12,667 nt of DNA from Saccoglossus kowalevskii (GCF_000003605.2 NW_003105152.1:1-12667), one strand, 5' to 3'; counted from the first letter of the stretch, positions 1-8,539 are shown. Translations and numbers: made by a program. The notes: generated from the sequence alone by a model not told the origin.

Positions 1-632
1 TTGAGAGAATAAATGATACTTGTTTAGGTGTAAAAACTCGTGTTTGACCAACTTCCACCATTGCAAGTTGTTAAAATAATGAAATAAATATACTGGTATC
101 ATTGGATATTTGATTTAATTGTGAAACTTTCTAACAAAATGTTAACTGCTGGCTTCGAACACTCAATCAACAATTCCGCAGACACAGTATAAATTCCACA
201 ACACCACAGAAGATATTCGTCTGTTGCCTGAATTGTTTTCGTAATATAGGGAACGCCATCGACACTTTAACAAAACTAACCTTGACTTGCGTCTTGTTTA
301 TCTCTTGTCACAATCTGGAATCTGTTGCGCGTCGTCCAATTTAAGACGTAAGTTATTTTGTTATTTATTCATTCAGTTTTGTTTGGTGGAGTTTTGTGAG
401 GTTTATTATTTTTTCGCGACGTTCTTTGTTTACTTGATTACGGTGTGAGAGATTTCAGTTTATTTGATTTACGTTTCGTTGAGCGAGAATCTAACCCACT
501 GTCTTTTCGAGCTAATTTTGTTTTATTTTGATGGCACGCTTGTGTACCACGCCACGCCTACTCCAGTGTTCCGATGAGTTGAACGGAAAAGCCAAAACGA
601 TTGCTGGTTTCTGATTGCTTCGATTCTGGTGA
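1..632. other. Non-coding 5' flank, nothing recognised
   Basis: AT-rich sequence without a convincing coding frame. A donor-like GTAAGT occurs near 348 (context GAC|GTAAGT), so a short untranslated exon could end there, but the preceding exon base is not the usual G and nothing else supports it. I see no tRNA, transposase or repeat structure in this stretch. Confidence 0.5.
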
Positions 633-708
633 GTGTGTATCTAGTGTGATTCGAACCCATGTCGTTTGTATTGGGCGTTTTTTTATTTCCCATGTTGGCT
701 ACGCCGTA
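633..708 (-). repeat. tRNA-like relic, possible SINE head
   Basis: On the minus strand, TAGCCAACATGG (701 down to 690) resembles a pol III A box with one misfit. GGTTCGAATC (from 657) matches the B box TRNA consensus GGTTCGANTC. The start-to-start distance of about 43 nt is what a tRNA gene would have. The acceptor stem does not pair and the T stem is only partly paired, so this is not a working tRNA. Decayed tRNA-derived SINE DNA is the likeliest reading, but a chance match is possible because the A box is imperfect. Confidence 0.3.
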
Positions 709-1021
709 ATATGCAACCACTTCCCCCGTTTTATTGTGATTTTGAGAGTGTTTAAGGATGTCTATCCACCCGTCACGCCATGACCCAGTTTCAACCACAC
801 GGCCATGTTGCAACACAGTGCGTGACCCTCAGCGTCACCCGACTGACTATATGATCGTTCTGTTCAACTGTTAAGCTAGGATTTATTACCGTTATTATCA
901 TTATATTGTCACATGATTTGTTTTACCTCATGTGTAATGTCTTAAGTATCTTTATTGTAATTTGTATATACCAATTCGTATATACCGAGGAAACGACCCC
1001 GATTGAAGGTCATGTATTTTG

Positions 1022-1029
1022 TGACGTCA
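1022..1029. promoter_or_regulatory. Consensus CRE palindrome (TGACGTCA)
   Basis: The sequence GTGACGTCAC is a perfect 10-bp palindrome containing the full cyclic-AMP response element, the binding site of CREB/ATF bZIP dimers. Only the motif match is seen. It lies about 5.4 kb upstream of the acyl-CoA synthetase start and no promoter is recognised beside it, so function is unproven. Confidence 0.35.
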
Positions 1030-1043
1030 CCAATTCGTGTGCA

Positions 1044-1066
1044 GGTACGGCTTCTAGATCCGTACC
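1044..1066. repeat. Perfect 7-bp hairpin
   Basis: GGTACGG (1044-1050) and CCGTACC (1060-1066) are exact inverted repeats around a 9-nt loop, 15 bases after the CRE. The stem is more GC-rich than its surroundings. A transcription-factor palindrome, a transposon-end remnant or chance are all possible. Confidence 0.4.
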
Positions 1067-1458
1067 TATTTTTATATGGATTTTTGTTGCATTTGCAGCA
1101 AATAGTTACCAAACAATGAGAAATCTATAGGATTGGATAAACCTCTCAGCTGGCTTCACATGCATAGTTCAAGCCTGCCTAACCGGTGCTTATACCAGGT
1201 TTTAGTTACAGCTGGACGGTCTGTGGTTACAGCTTCATGTTACGAGTAGTCGCAAGAAATTGACATTACAATAAAAAATACAAGACTGGCACTCCAATGC
1301 AATTAATAGCAAGTGAAATTCCTCGGATTGAAACATAGACTTTGAAGTCACTGGTGTAGCAATACAATGAAGCAATGAATAACTTCAAGTTGGCATAAAG
1401 ACGAGGTAGTTTATTTAAACAGTGCTGAACTAGAAGCTGAAATTATAATTAAGTTAGT

Positions 1459-1615
1459 TGTCATATAATTTGTTTATTTCAATTTCTCCTAAAGTCAAAT
1501 AGAATACATAGGTAAATGGATGTTTTGGGGTGTTGTTTACACTATGTATGGAATGGTAGGGTTGGGTGTCATATAATTTGTTCATTTCCAACTCTCATGA
1601 AGTCACATAGAATTT
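1459..1615. repeat. 48-bp direct repeat, two copies 108 bp apart
   Basis: The segment starting at 1459 and the segment starting at 1567 share TGTCATATAATTTGTT exactly, then AAGTC and ATAGAAT at equivalent positions. By eye about 40 of 47 positions agree. The sequence between the copies is unrelated, so this is either an old tandem duplication or two insertions of the same element. Confidence 0.6.
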
Positions 1616-2084
1616 CACTTATGGCATTTTCACTGGAATTTATTTTAGCGGAAAAATGTTTACAGTGAAAATGAAGTATTTCACATTATTACATATGTAC
1701 TGCAGTTTATTTTGATTCGTCCCTGAAATCAAAATCGGTATTTCCACATCACATATGCAAATGAGGTCTGAGAGCAAACAAATTAGTCCTTTCAAGAGTA
1801 GCGTTTTTCGAAACATGGCAGAAATAAACTATATTTAGAAGTACGATATTTTACCCTTGAGTACATGAATATACTTCAAGTTGCCGACTGAAATAACATT
1901 TGAACAACAGTAATGGTACTTCTAGGCAGTCACTTATTTTGACTAAAACTAATTTGCATATCACCCATGCAATAAGGTTTTTGGTATTTTCACAGTCAAT
2001 ATGCAAATGACATGGTATTGGCGATCCGCTCTACTGGAATTGCTATTACAATCACTTTTGGGTGTCTTGGTTTGGCCGATTTCG
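1616..2084. other. Non-coding, with clustered octamer motifs
   Basis: No gene seen. ATGCAAAT, the POU/Oct octamer, occurs at 1755-1762 and 2001-2008, and as its reverse complement at 1952-1959. The two forward copies sit in a weakly similar context (GGTATTT.CACA... then ATATGCAAATGA), which suggests that they belong to a short diverged repeat rather than arising independently. Confidence 0.4.
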
Positions 2085-2650
2085 CTCAAACTTAGCAGGT
2101 AGGTCACACCTTCATCAGGAAAAATCTGGGGGAAAATGTGCCCACCGTTTCCACAACAAAAAAACTGATTTGTTGATAGCTTCGCGCTAAATGTATCTCC
2201 TTCAACAAATTTAGGATACAACACCTCAGACATAGCTTTTTACTTAGCTTGAGTGTGGGCACAAAATTATTTTTTGTCAAATCCTAAAACAAATTCTGAT
2301 CACCGTTTCCATGGCAACAGCCAAAAACCGATTCTTGTAATACCTTCATGCCAAATGTATCACACCGTACATTTCCATGATTAAAAAGCACGGACGTAAC
2401 TCATTCTACTCAGCTTGCGTGTGGGCAAAAATTTACTGTTTTTTTATGTCTATTTTCATTACCGAGACAATGGGATAACTTTTTACCAGCAACAGCTTTT
2501 AACTCCTCTCTTAGCTAATTTTGTTCATACATGACAGGCAGGTCGTACGGTCACTAATTGGAAAAACAATCCTGGCCCACAGTACCATGGCAACAGCCAG
2601 AAACTGTTTTTTTTAATACTTTCGTGCCAACTTTATTACCTCCTACCAGT
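2085..2650. repeat. Decayed repeat array, about three copies
   Basis: Three related cores begin near 2143, 2301 and 2579. They share the pattern CACCGTTTCCATGGCAACAG (best in the second), then an A-rich run, then CTTCATGCCAAATGTAT or a close variant. The first two are followed at equal distance by GCTTGAGTGTGGGCA (2247) and GCTTGCGTGTGGGCA (2413). The first and third are preceded by CAGGTAGGTC and CAGGCAGGTC. Spacing is uneven (about 160 and 278 bp), which points to tandem duplication followed by indels. Short open frames here are not genes. Confidence 0.6.
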
Positions 2651-3763
2651 CTTGTAATAGCAATGTTTAAATGATTATGCCTTTTATTTTGGCTACGTTG
2701 CACACCAGCGCCGACATTGTTACACTGTATCAACGTAATCTCAACGCAACTTTGAATGAAATGTAAATGCTGCCTCCAATCTAGAAAATACTATCGCAAA
2801 ACGGTTGGAAATAATACATTTAACGGCAGAATACGTCCTAGCAATAAAATTAAGTGACTTCTAAAGACTGAATGTTTTTTGCGAACTTCGTATACGGTGC
2901 CCGGTTTTAGGTAAAAACCAACGTTAGCATCACGTTCATGTCCTACCATCGCCAACCAGCCTACCGGCTTGTTTTCATTGGCAACCGGACTACTTTTATT
3001 TTGTATACACATTTTCGTCTGCTATTTTTATCCAGTTCAAATCATTCAGCAACATTTTTGGCATATTAAGTGTACATCACATGGAATACTACGATTGAGA
3101 GAACTTGGTGTATGTTGAGTTTTATAAACCCTGAAGGGCTCTCGGAAGATCCCCCCACAGTAAAATTAGCGATTGCCATGGAGGCGTAACCATCAAGATC
3201 AAAGTACCAGGAGGTTTCTGCTGGCGACGTTGCGACGTTACCCAGTTCCAAATAAAAATTACCAACGCCAAATGAGCAACATTTTAACCGGTAATCAAGA
3301 TTCATTCAATCCACGGCTAACAAATTACATCACAAGCGAAGTTGTAGCGTGCAGCTCAGCGACGACCACTGTCGACGAAACTCATCCCGTCAGTGGAGTA
3401 CCGCAGTAGCATGGCATGTTTGCAAATGCAAAGTTCTGTGGAGGAACTTTTAACTTCAACATAAATTTGTGTCAACCCTTCACCATTGTATTCAAACGAA
3501 TCACGTGGTGTGCCGTTCTTCTTCAAACCCGGAATTCAATCAATAGGGGAGTTTCAGTTAAAAAAACACATCGCAAATCATGCAAATTCAACATTTTCAA
3601 ACCAGTATACTAAAACAGAAATGCTCAGCGATACAAAAAAGGATAGATATTATTTTTCAGTATACACATCTCTGTTGATACTATCCCTCACATATTCTAC
3701 TCCCAATTATTCCTGCATAAAATGGACTAGCCTCTTTTCATGTTGACATACGGAGTAAAATCA
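2651..3763. other. Non-coding spacer, no supported gene
   Basis: Overlapping short frames occur on both strands around 3066-3746. None has a recognisable domain, and none has splice sites at both ends that would make a convincing exon. A doubled CGACGTTG/CGACGTTA lies near 3225-3240. One octamer ATGCAAAT is at 3580-3587. A decayed coding exon cannot be excluded for 3170-3620, but nothing positive supports one. Confidence 0.4.
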
Positions 3764-3846
3764 CGGCCCCCTATTTTCAACAACCAACAGGGCTTCGCGC
3801 CATCGGCGCTCGCGAACTTGGCCTTCGGCCAACTTATCGGCCCCCT
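3764..3846. repeat. GC-rich palindrome pair between direct repeats
   Basis: Two hairpins stand side by side. TTCGCG (3794-3799) pairs with CGCGAA (3811-3816), with an alternative inner fold GCGCC-ATC-GGCGC at 3797-3809. TTGGCC-TTC-GGCCAA is at 3818-3832. The pair is bracketed by two direct copies of CGGCCCCCT (3764-3772 and 3838-3846). GC and CpG content are much higher than in the neighbouring DNA. It looks like part of an interspersed or foldback element. I do not recognise a named family. Confidence 0.55.
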
Positions 3847-4591
3847 GACGTGAAAGGCTGTTAAAATTGGCTGTTGCATACACTTTCGCCGGTCTGGAAA
3901 ATATGTTTAATTAGTTCTCATTCAAGCAACAATGCAGATTTCCCAATGGGAGTGAAACTATTCGACTATGGGTGTTTTGAACAAAAAACGAATAACCCTG
4001 GAGTGCACACAACACACTGAATTTCGGAACAAATCTTGCATTATTTACAGCAGCAGAATACCACAGAAATATCAGACGAAACATGTATTTCGGCCTGAGC
4101 CCTCTCTATTGCAATTCCAGAAATTACACCCATATGTGCATCCAATCTCAACCTTGGTATCACCCACCCCTGAAAACAAACTCTTAGTACCACGCTGAAG
4201 TGTTTGGTAAAAAGTGGCCTTATAAACAGCCATTTAATTAAAAAATGGGGTGGGAGGAGTAAGCCGGTGCGTATTTGTATTACTGTCTGACCACCGAGTT
4301 TGCCATTCGCCATATGCATTTAATGATTTAAGCCATATAAACAAAAGCTACAACCAGTATCAGATTTGACTACTTGTTCTAGGAAATGAGTGTTGTGACA
4401 TGTGGCAAATGTCCAACTGTCTTGGGTAATAAGATTTGCTAAATTTCAACTAGAAACAGGTATACCTATATGTACGAAGCCAGTGAATTTGATTCAAGCA
4501 AAAGAAACTGCGTCTACATATATAAAAACACATGGACAGAGAATATTTTCTTGCAGCACTGAATGTGACAATTGCTGTATCATCTGTGCTG
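3847..4591. other. Non-coding spacer, nothing recognised
   Basis: Short frames only, without family motifs, and no repeat or RNA gene seen. Confidence 0.5.
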
Positions 4592-4647
4592 ATTTGGTGG
4601 GTTAAACCCACCTTAAATATGCCACACCAGTGGCACACCAACCAAAT
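4592..4647. repeat. Nested palindrome cluster
   Basis: Three inverted repeats are packed into 56 bp. GGTGGGTT-A-AACCCACC at 4596-4612 is perfect with 8-bp arms. TGCCAC-ACCA-GTGGCA at 4620-4635 is perfect with 6-bp arms. An outer ATTTGGT/ACCAAAT pair (4592-4598 and 4641-4647) encloses both but overlaps the first, so the folds are alternatives. No element edge or target duplication is obvious. Confidence 0.5.
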
Positions 4648-5249
4648 TGCGCCCGACGAGGAGCTGTGAAGGTAGTCAAGAAAAAACATTGACTGAAGCT
4701 TTGCAAAGGACTAAATTGTTGTGAATAGCAACAAAAGTATTGGGAAAGTCAAAGACAGTGAAAAAAACACACAGGCTTATAAATACTAACTTTTTAGGAT
4801 CTTTTAATATTGGAGGCAACCATTGTTTTATGGGGGACATAACTTGCGGGGAGTTAACACCCATGATTTTCAAAATGCCTTGAACAATAAGAGTTTTTTT
4901 ATTTTTCAGTGGACCAATAATTGCATTTGACGGGGATATGTAAAAACTCTATCACAACAGCAATTAAAACAGCTTGCTTCATTATAAGTATCACTTCCCT
5001 GTCAATTTAGTGGTTCATGCTTATTTTAATCCAAACATAACAGGCCAATTCTATCAAATCTTACTGGGTCAAACTTTCATCCAATCAGAGCGTTCCAAAT
5101 AAAGACGAATCCCCACAAACGCTAGAGAGCGCTCTGACCATTCATCGTATTTTGCAAATGATTTAATGATGTATTTATCTATATTTAGATGTGATGCAAT
5201 TTTAAATTAACTTTTTGTTGAACGATGGTCTTCATCCATCCATCCGAAC
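4648..5249. other. Non-coding spacer with a short inverted repeat
   Basis: No gene seen. TCAGAGCG (5085-5092) and CGCTCTGA (5130-5137) form an 8-bp inverted repeat 37 bases apart. The second lies within the palindrome AGAGCGCTCT (5126-5135). This could be a remnant of a small terminal-inverted-repeat element, but the arms are too short to claim one. Confidence 0.4.
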
Positions 5250-5930
5250 TCATATTTCAGAACCGTGTGGACCATATTTGTTCATTCTTCACATATACCC
5301 AGTACTTTATCAGGGACATATGTACATGCAGAGATTCACCAATGAATCCAAGATGTCAGACTGGAAGCCATTTTGTTTTTTGAAAATGTGGTGTCTTATG
5401 CATGCTTTGTTTCGGTACATAGATTATACATCTAAGGATACATGTCTGTGGCAATTCGTTTCGAGATCAGATCAAAAAATGACCGACTGGCAGCCTTCTT
5501 AATTTTTGAAAATATGGTATCAAGGACATATTCATTTTCATTCAAATTTGTAGTATATATCATACATTATAGATTACCAGCGGCCATCTTCTTTTTACCC
5601 ACATTACTACACATATATGTGACTTTTGGACCAGTTTTATTCATATTTGGCACATGCATCATAAATAATGGAATACATGTCATCTTGTTTTTTGGAAAAT
5701 ATTTTGGACAGGATTTGTCGATTTTCATTCAAATTTGTTACAAACATTATACATGTTGAGAAACATGTCTTGATGATTCTTATCGTTTTCGAATTCAAAA
5801 TGACCGATCTTTTTTTTCGAAATTATCGTTGACATGTTATGTTTTTCTCTTCAAATTGTACATATTACAAACATGTTCTTGGCAATTGGTTGTGCAATCG
5901 GATCAAAGACAGTTGACCTCCTATAATCTT
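5250..5930. repeat. Decayed tandem repeat array
   Basis: Segments at 5350-5395 and 5476-5521 agree at about 36 of 46 positions. The shared features are GACTGG.AGCC followed by a T-rich run, then TTTTTGAAAAT.TGGT.TC. AAAATGACCGA recurs at 5476 and 5797. The 17-mer TTTTCATTCAAATTTGT occurs exactly at 5535-5551 and 5722-5738, each followed by a similar CATTATACAT-type end. GGCCATCTTCTTTTT near 5582 and CATCTTGTTTTTTGGAAAAT near 5680 look like further partial copies. The array explains the apparent 95- and 105-codon frames here, which I do not regard as genes. Confidence 0.65.
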
Positions 5931-6389
5931 ACTTTGTGACTACTATATCTCTATACATGAGCCTGGACAAATGAAATTCAGTTTGGATAAAGAAATGCAC
6001 GAATACCATATCCTGTTTAATATTCAGATTTTGGAAGAGTCATTTATTACATCTAATTTTTGTTGATACTAGACCAGCCAATTATGCAGTTCCAATTACT
6101 AACTAATTTTGTCCATATTACTTTATTTTTGACATTAATAACATTTCCCCTAATGCTAACAGGGATATTTCATTAACAATCCTTGTCAACGAACCTGTGT
6201 GGAGAGATCGTGCAATTGAACACGATGAAAATGTTTAGACCTGATTGGCAATAGTGAGGTGATGCACTTTTATAAAAATCTTCATTATAACAGACCTGCA
6301 CTTTACTATTTTTATTCTTTTCAACAATAAAGGCAATTTAAACATTGTTCTTGATACATACACAATGTAGTAACAACCAAGACAATTAA
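5931..6389. other. Probable end of a 5' UTR intron
   Basis: AT-rich sequence without a gene or repeat that I recognise. If the acceptor at 6412-6413 is real, this stretch is the 3' end of an intron whose 5' exon cannot be identified in the window with confidence. Confidence 0.4.
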
Positions 6390-6413
6390 TACTGCTTTTA
6401 TTTCTTCATTTAG
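6390..6413 (+). promoter_or_regulatory. Probable 3' splice site before the start codon
   Basis: A pyrimidine-rich run ends in TTCATTTAG with AG at 6412-6413. A branch-point-like TTAAT lies near 6387, at a normal distance. The start codon is 21 bases after the AG. This implies an upstream untranslated exon and a mature 5' UTR ending ACGGATACAGCTAGGACAAC. A decisive check is an RNA read spliced onto position 6414. The alternative is that transcription starts just upstream and the AG is unused. Confidence 0.55.
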
Positions 6414-6433
6414 ACGGATACAGCTAGGACAAC

Positions 6434-8128
6434 ATGGCGCAAACAAGATTGACTCAAAGTTACGTTCATCAATCATGTATTCGTCCATTCAAAAACATCA
6501 CAGTGGGAAGACTTCTTGATAGTGCTGCAAACAACTTTCCTAACAGAGAAGCACTAGTATTCATGGAAGATGGCACAAGAAAAACATTCGCTAATCTACA
6601 CCATGACGTGAATCGGATTTCTGCTGGTCTACTGCAGTTGAATCTCAAACCAGGGGACCCCGTTGCCATTTTAGCTGATGAAAATTACAGGTTCATTTCA
6701 GCTGAGATGGCTGCAGCGACTGCAGGTTTCACATCAGTGCGAATCCTCCGATTGGTGTCACTAGATGGATTGAAAGACACGCTGAATAGAATTGGATGTA
6801 AAGCCTTAATAGTTGGGATAACTTATATGAACCAAATAGAAGTTCTTAAAAATATCATGTCATCACTGGAAACATCTACATCGCATAACCTTAGTATATC
6901 AGAATTACCAAAATTGAAACACATCATATCTCTCCTCGCAGATGAATGTCCAGGTGTCATCAACATTAAGGAATTAGAGGTTCTTGGAGATAATGAGGCT
7001 GCGAGATTGTTGCTGAAGAAGGTGAAATCTGAGACTGACATGGATGATTTCCATACAATTGTCTTTACTTCGGGAAGTACTGGATCTCCAAAGGCTGTTT
7101 CATTAACTTATGCACGTCACAACGACTATGTATTATTCCTGAAGAATGTGTTTGATATCACCATAGATACCGTCAAAACACAGCCACTGATCTTTGCACA
7201 TCAAGACATATTAGTCGGTGGAAGTTTTACGTTTTCTGAAGGTGCTATGTTGACACTTGGTGCAACTATTGTGATCTCCTATCCACCAAACAACACAAGT
7301 TCCTTACTGAAGGCCATACATCAAGAACAGTGTAACATAGGTCTACTATTTCCAGAAGTTATCTATGATATTGCAAATCATATGAATATTGATGAATATA
7401 ATGTCAGCTGTTTTCGCTATCCAATTCTCATCGGAAGTCTATTCTCTGAACAACTAACAAAGAAAGTATCCTTGGTGACTTCGTGGGAACTATATCAGGC
7501 ATATAGTTCGGTGGAATGCGGGTCAATTACATATCAGAGTCATCGTGTCCCAATGAAAGAGAGAATGTCTACTGCTGGCTACACTGCAATGTACGGGGAG
7601 CTTAAGATTGTTAATGAAAGCAATCGCATTAATGCTATTAACAAACCTGGTGAAATATGCTTTCGTGGTCCATTTCTTTTCATTAAATATTGGGGAGACC
7701 CAGAGAAGACGAGGGAAGCGAAATCCGAATGTGGATGGTTCCATACAGGAGATGATGGAATAATGGATGATAAGGGTTGCTTGAAGATCTTGGGACGAAA
7801 AGATGATATGATAATAAGAGGAGGTGTCAACATTTACCCTACTGAAATTGAGTGTTTGTTTGTTGGGCATCCGAAAATTAAGCGACTTCAAGTCGTTCCT
7901 GTACCTGATGAACGATTTTTCTCTGAGATTTGTTTGTGTGTAATACTTGTAGATGATGTATCATTAACGAAAGATGAATTAATTGAACACTTAAAGGGAA
8001 GGATCCATTCTTTCAAGTATCCGAGATATGTGCTTTTTATGAAGGAATTTCCGATGACCAAAACCTCCAAAATTAAACGTAAGGAGTTGGCAATGCAAGC
8101 AGCAAAGATTCTAAAACTTAATAACTAA
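6434..8128 (+). CDS. ACSF2-like medium-chain acyl-CoA synthetase, intronless
   Basis: A 564-residue ANL-superfamily enzyme, expected to activate a fatty or other carboxylic acid with ATP and transfer it to CoA. Motifs in order: SYVH near residue 9, where mature ACSF2 proteins also begin; P-loop FTSGSTGSPK (211-220); YSSVE (357-361) in place of YGxTE; GEICFRG (406-412); WFHTGD with ribose-binding Asp440; hinge GRKDDMIIRGGVNIYPTEIE (454-473); and PMTKTSKIKRKEL (540-552) with the catalytic Lys at 546. Length matches the ACSF2 core without its presequence. The start is firm: context AACATGG has A at -3 and G at +4, and an in-frame TAG lies at 6425-6427. Changes from the family: no NPxY-type A2 motif near 103-112, PKA instead of PKG, V360 for Thr, and TSK instead of SGK. 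The C-terminus (KLNN) is not a peroxisomal PTS1, so a cytosolic location is inferred. The frame is intact, arguing for function. Substrate is unknown; another ACS subfamily is possible but less likely. Confidence 0.92.
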   Translation: MAQTRLTQSYVHQSCIRPFKNITVGRLLDSAANNFPNREALVFMEDGTRKTFANLHHDVNRISAGLLQLNLKPGDPVAILADENYRFISAEMAAATAGFTSVRILRLVSLDGLKDTLNRIGCKALIVGITYMNQIEVLKNIMSSLETSTSHNLSISELPKLKHIISLLADECPGVINIKELEVLGDNEAARLLLKKVKSETDMDDFHTIVFTSGSTGSPKAVSLTYARHNDYVLFLKNVFDITIDTVKTQPLIFAHQDILVGGSFTFSEGAMLTLGATIVISYPPNNTSSLLKAIHQEQCNIGLLFPEVIYDIANHMNIDEYNVSCFRYPILIGSLFSEQLTKKVSLVTSWELYQAYSSVECGSITYQSHRVPMKERMSTAGYTAMYGELKIVNESNRINAINKPGEICFRGPFLFIKYWGDPEKTREAKSECGWFHTGDDGIMDDKGCLKILGRKDDMIIRGGVNIYPTEIECLFVGHPKIKRLQVVPVPDERFFSEICLCVILVDDVSLTKDELIEHLKGRIHSFKYPRYVLFMKEFPMTKTSKIKRKELAMQAAKILKLNN

Positions 8129-8485
8129 CCTCACCATCCTATGGAAACGTAAAAGGAGAATTGTATATTTTTATTCTATCAATCAATAATTTATATAGGT
8201 ACAATAGTATTTATTACAAAAATGTAAACATGAGGAGAGGAGGAAATATGCCGATTATGCAATCCAAAGTAAAATTAGTTATTTATTTTGCATGCACATC
8301 TAAAATTAAAACCATTGCTACATATCAAGCTGACATTTATTTGAGAAAACATGTGTAGATACAAAAATAACACACAGGATGCAAATGTGTTACTTAATTG
8401 AGTTAATGCTCAACTGCCGGTATTACCAGACATACAACTACACGGACAGCATGTACAAATTACTTGTTATAGAATGCACTTATCA
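8129..8485 (+). other. Probable 3' UTR and flank
   Basis: AT-rich sequence following the stop codon without a coding signal. It contains the poly(A) signal candidate listed separately. No poly(A) tract follows the gene closely, so there is no direct mark of a recent retrocopy. Confidence 0.5.
8305..8310 (+). terminator. Candidate poly(A) signal ATTAAA
   Basis: ATTAAA is the commonest variant of AATAAA and lies about 180 bases after the stop codon. A T- and TG-containing stretch follows at 8335-8358. There is no AATAAA nearer than 9203-9208, so this is the best candidate for the 3' end of the acyl-CoA synthetase transcript. Confidence 0.45.
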
Positions 8486-8535
8486 TGGTTCAGTGGTTAG
8501 CGCATTAGTCTACATTGGCGAATCTCACGTTGCTT
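8486..8535 (+). repeat. tRNA-derived SINE head relic
   Basis: TGGTTCAGTGG (8486-8496) is a perfect pol III A box and continues as TTAGCGC, as in many tRNA genes and SINE heads. GGCGAATCTCACG (from 8517) reads as a B box GGTTCGAATC that has lost two bases. A-to-B spacing is only about 31 nt against about 44 in a tRNA, so part of the anticodon region appears deleted. It is not a working tRNA. No tail or target duplication was recognised. Confidence 0.5.
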
Positions 8536-8539
8536 GTTA

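Larger units (their letters stand above)
709..1458. other. Non-coding spacer
   Basis: No supported gene. A short open frame around 906-1130 needs a non-ATG start and shows no family motif. The stretch contains the CRE palindrome and hairpin listed separately, and two copies of ACCAATTCGT (970-979 and 1029-1038) beside a doubled GTATATACC (964-972 and 978-986). Confidence 0.5.

Noticed and set aside
523-816. Minus-strand open frame of 97 codons
   Set aside because: It overlaps the tRNA-like relic and shows no recognisable domain; length is within chance for this window.
3173-3613. Adjacent short plus-strand frames, one containing GGTFNFNI
   Set aside because: The motif is too short to assign, the frames do not join, and no splice sites support an exon.
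5442-5759. Open frame of 105 codons
   Set aside because: It lies within the decayed tandem array and its translation is low-complexity, rich in Phe and Ile, with no domain.
7523-7891. Antisense open frame of 122 codons within the acyl-CoA synthetase gene
   Set aside because: It lies wholly opposite a well-supported coding exon, has no family motif, and is explained by the codon structure of the sense strand.
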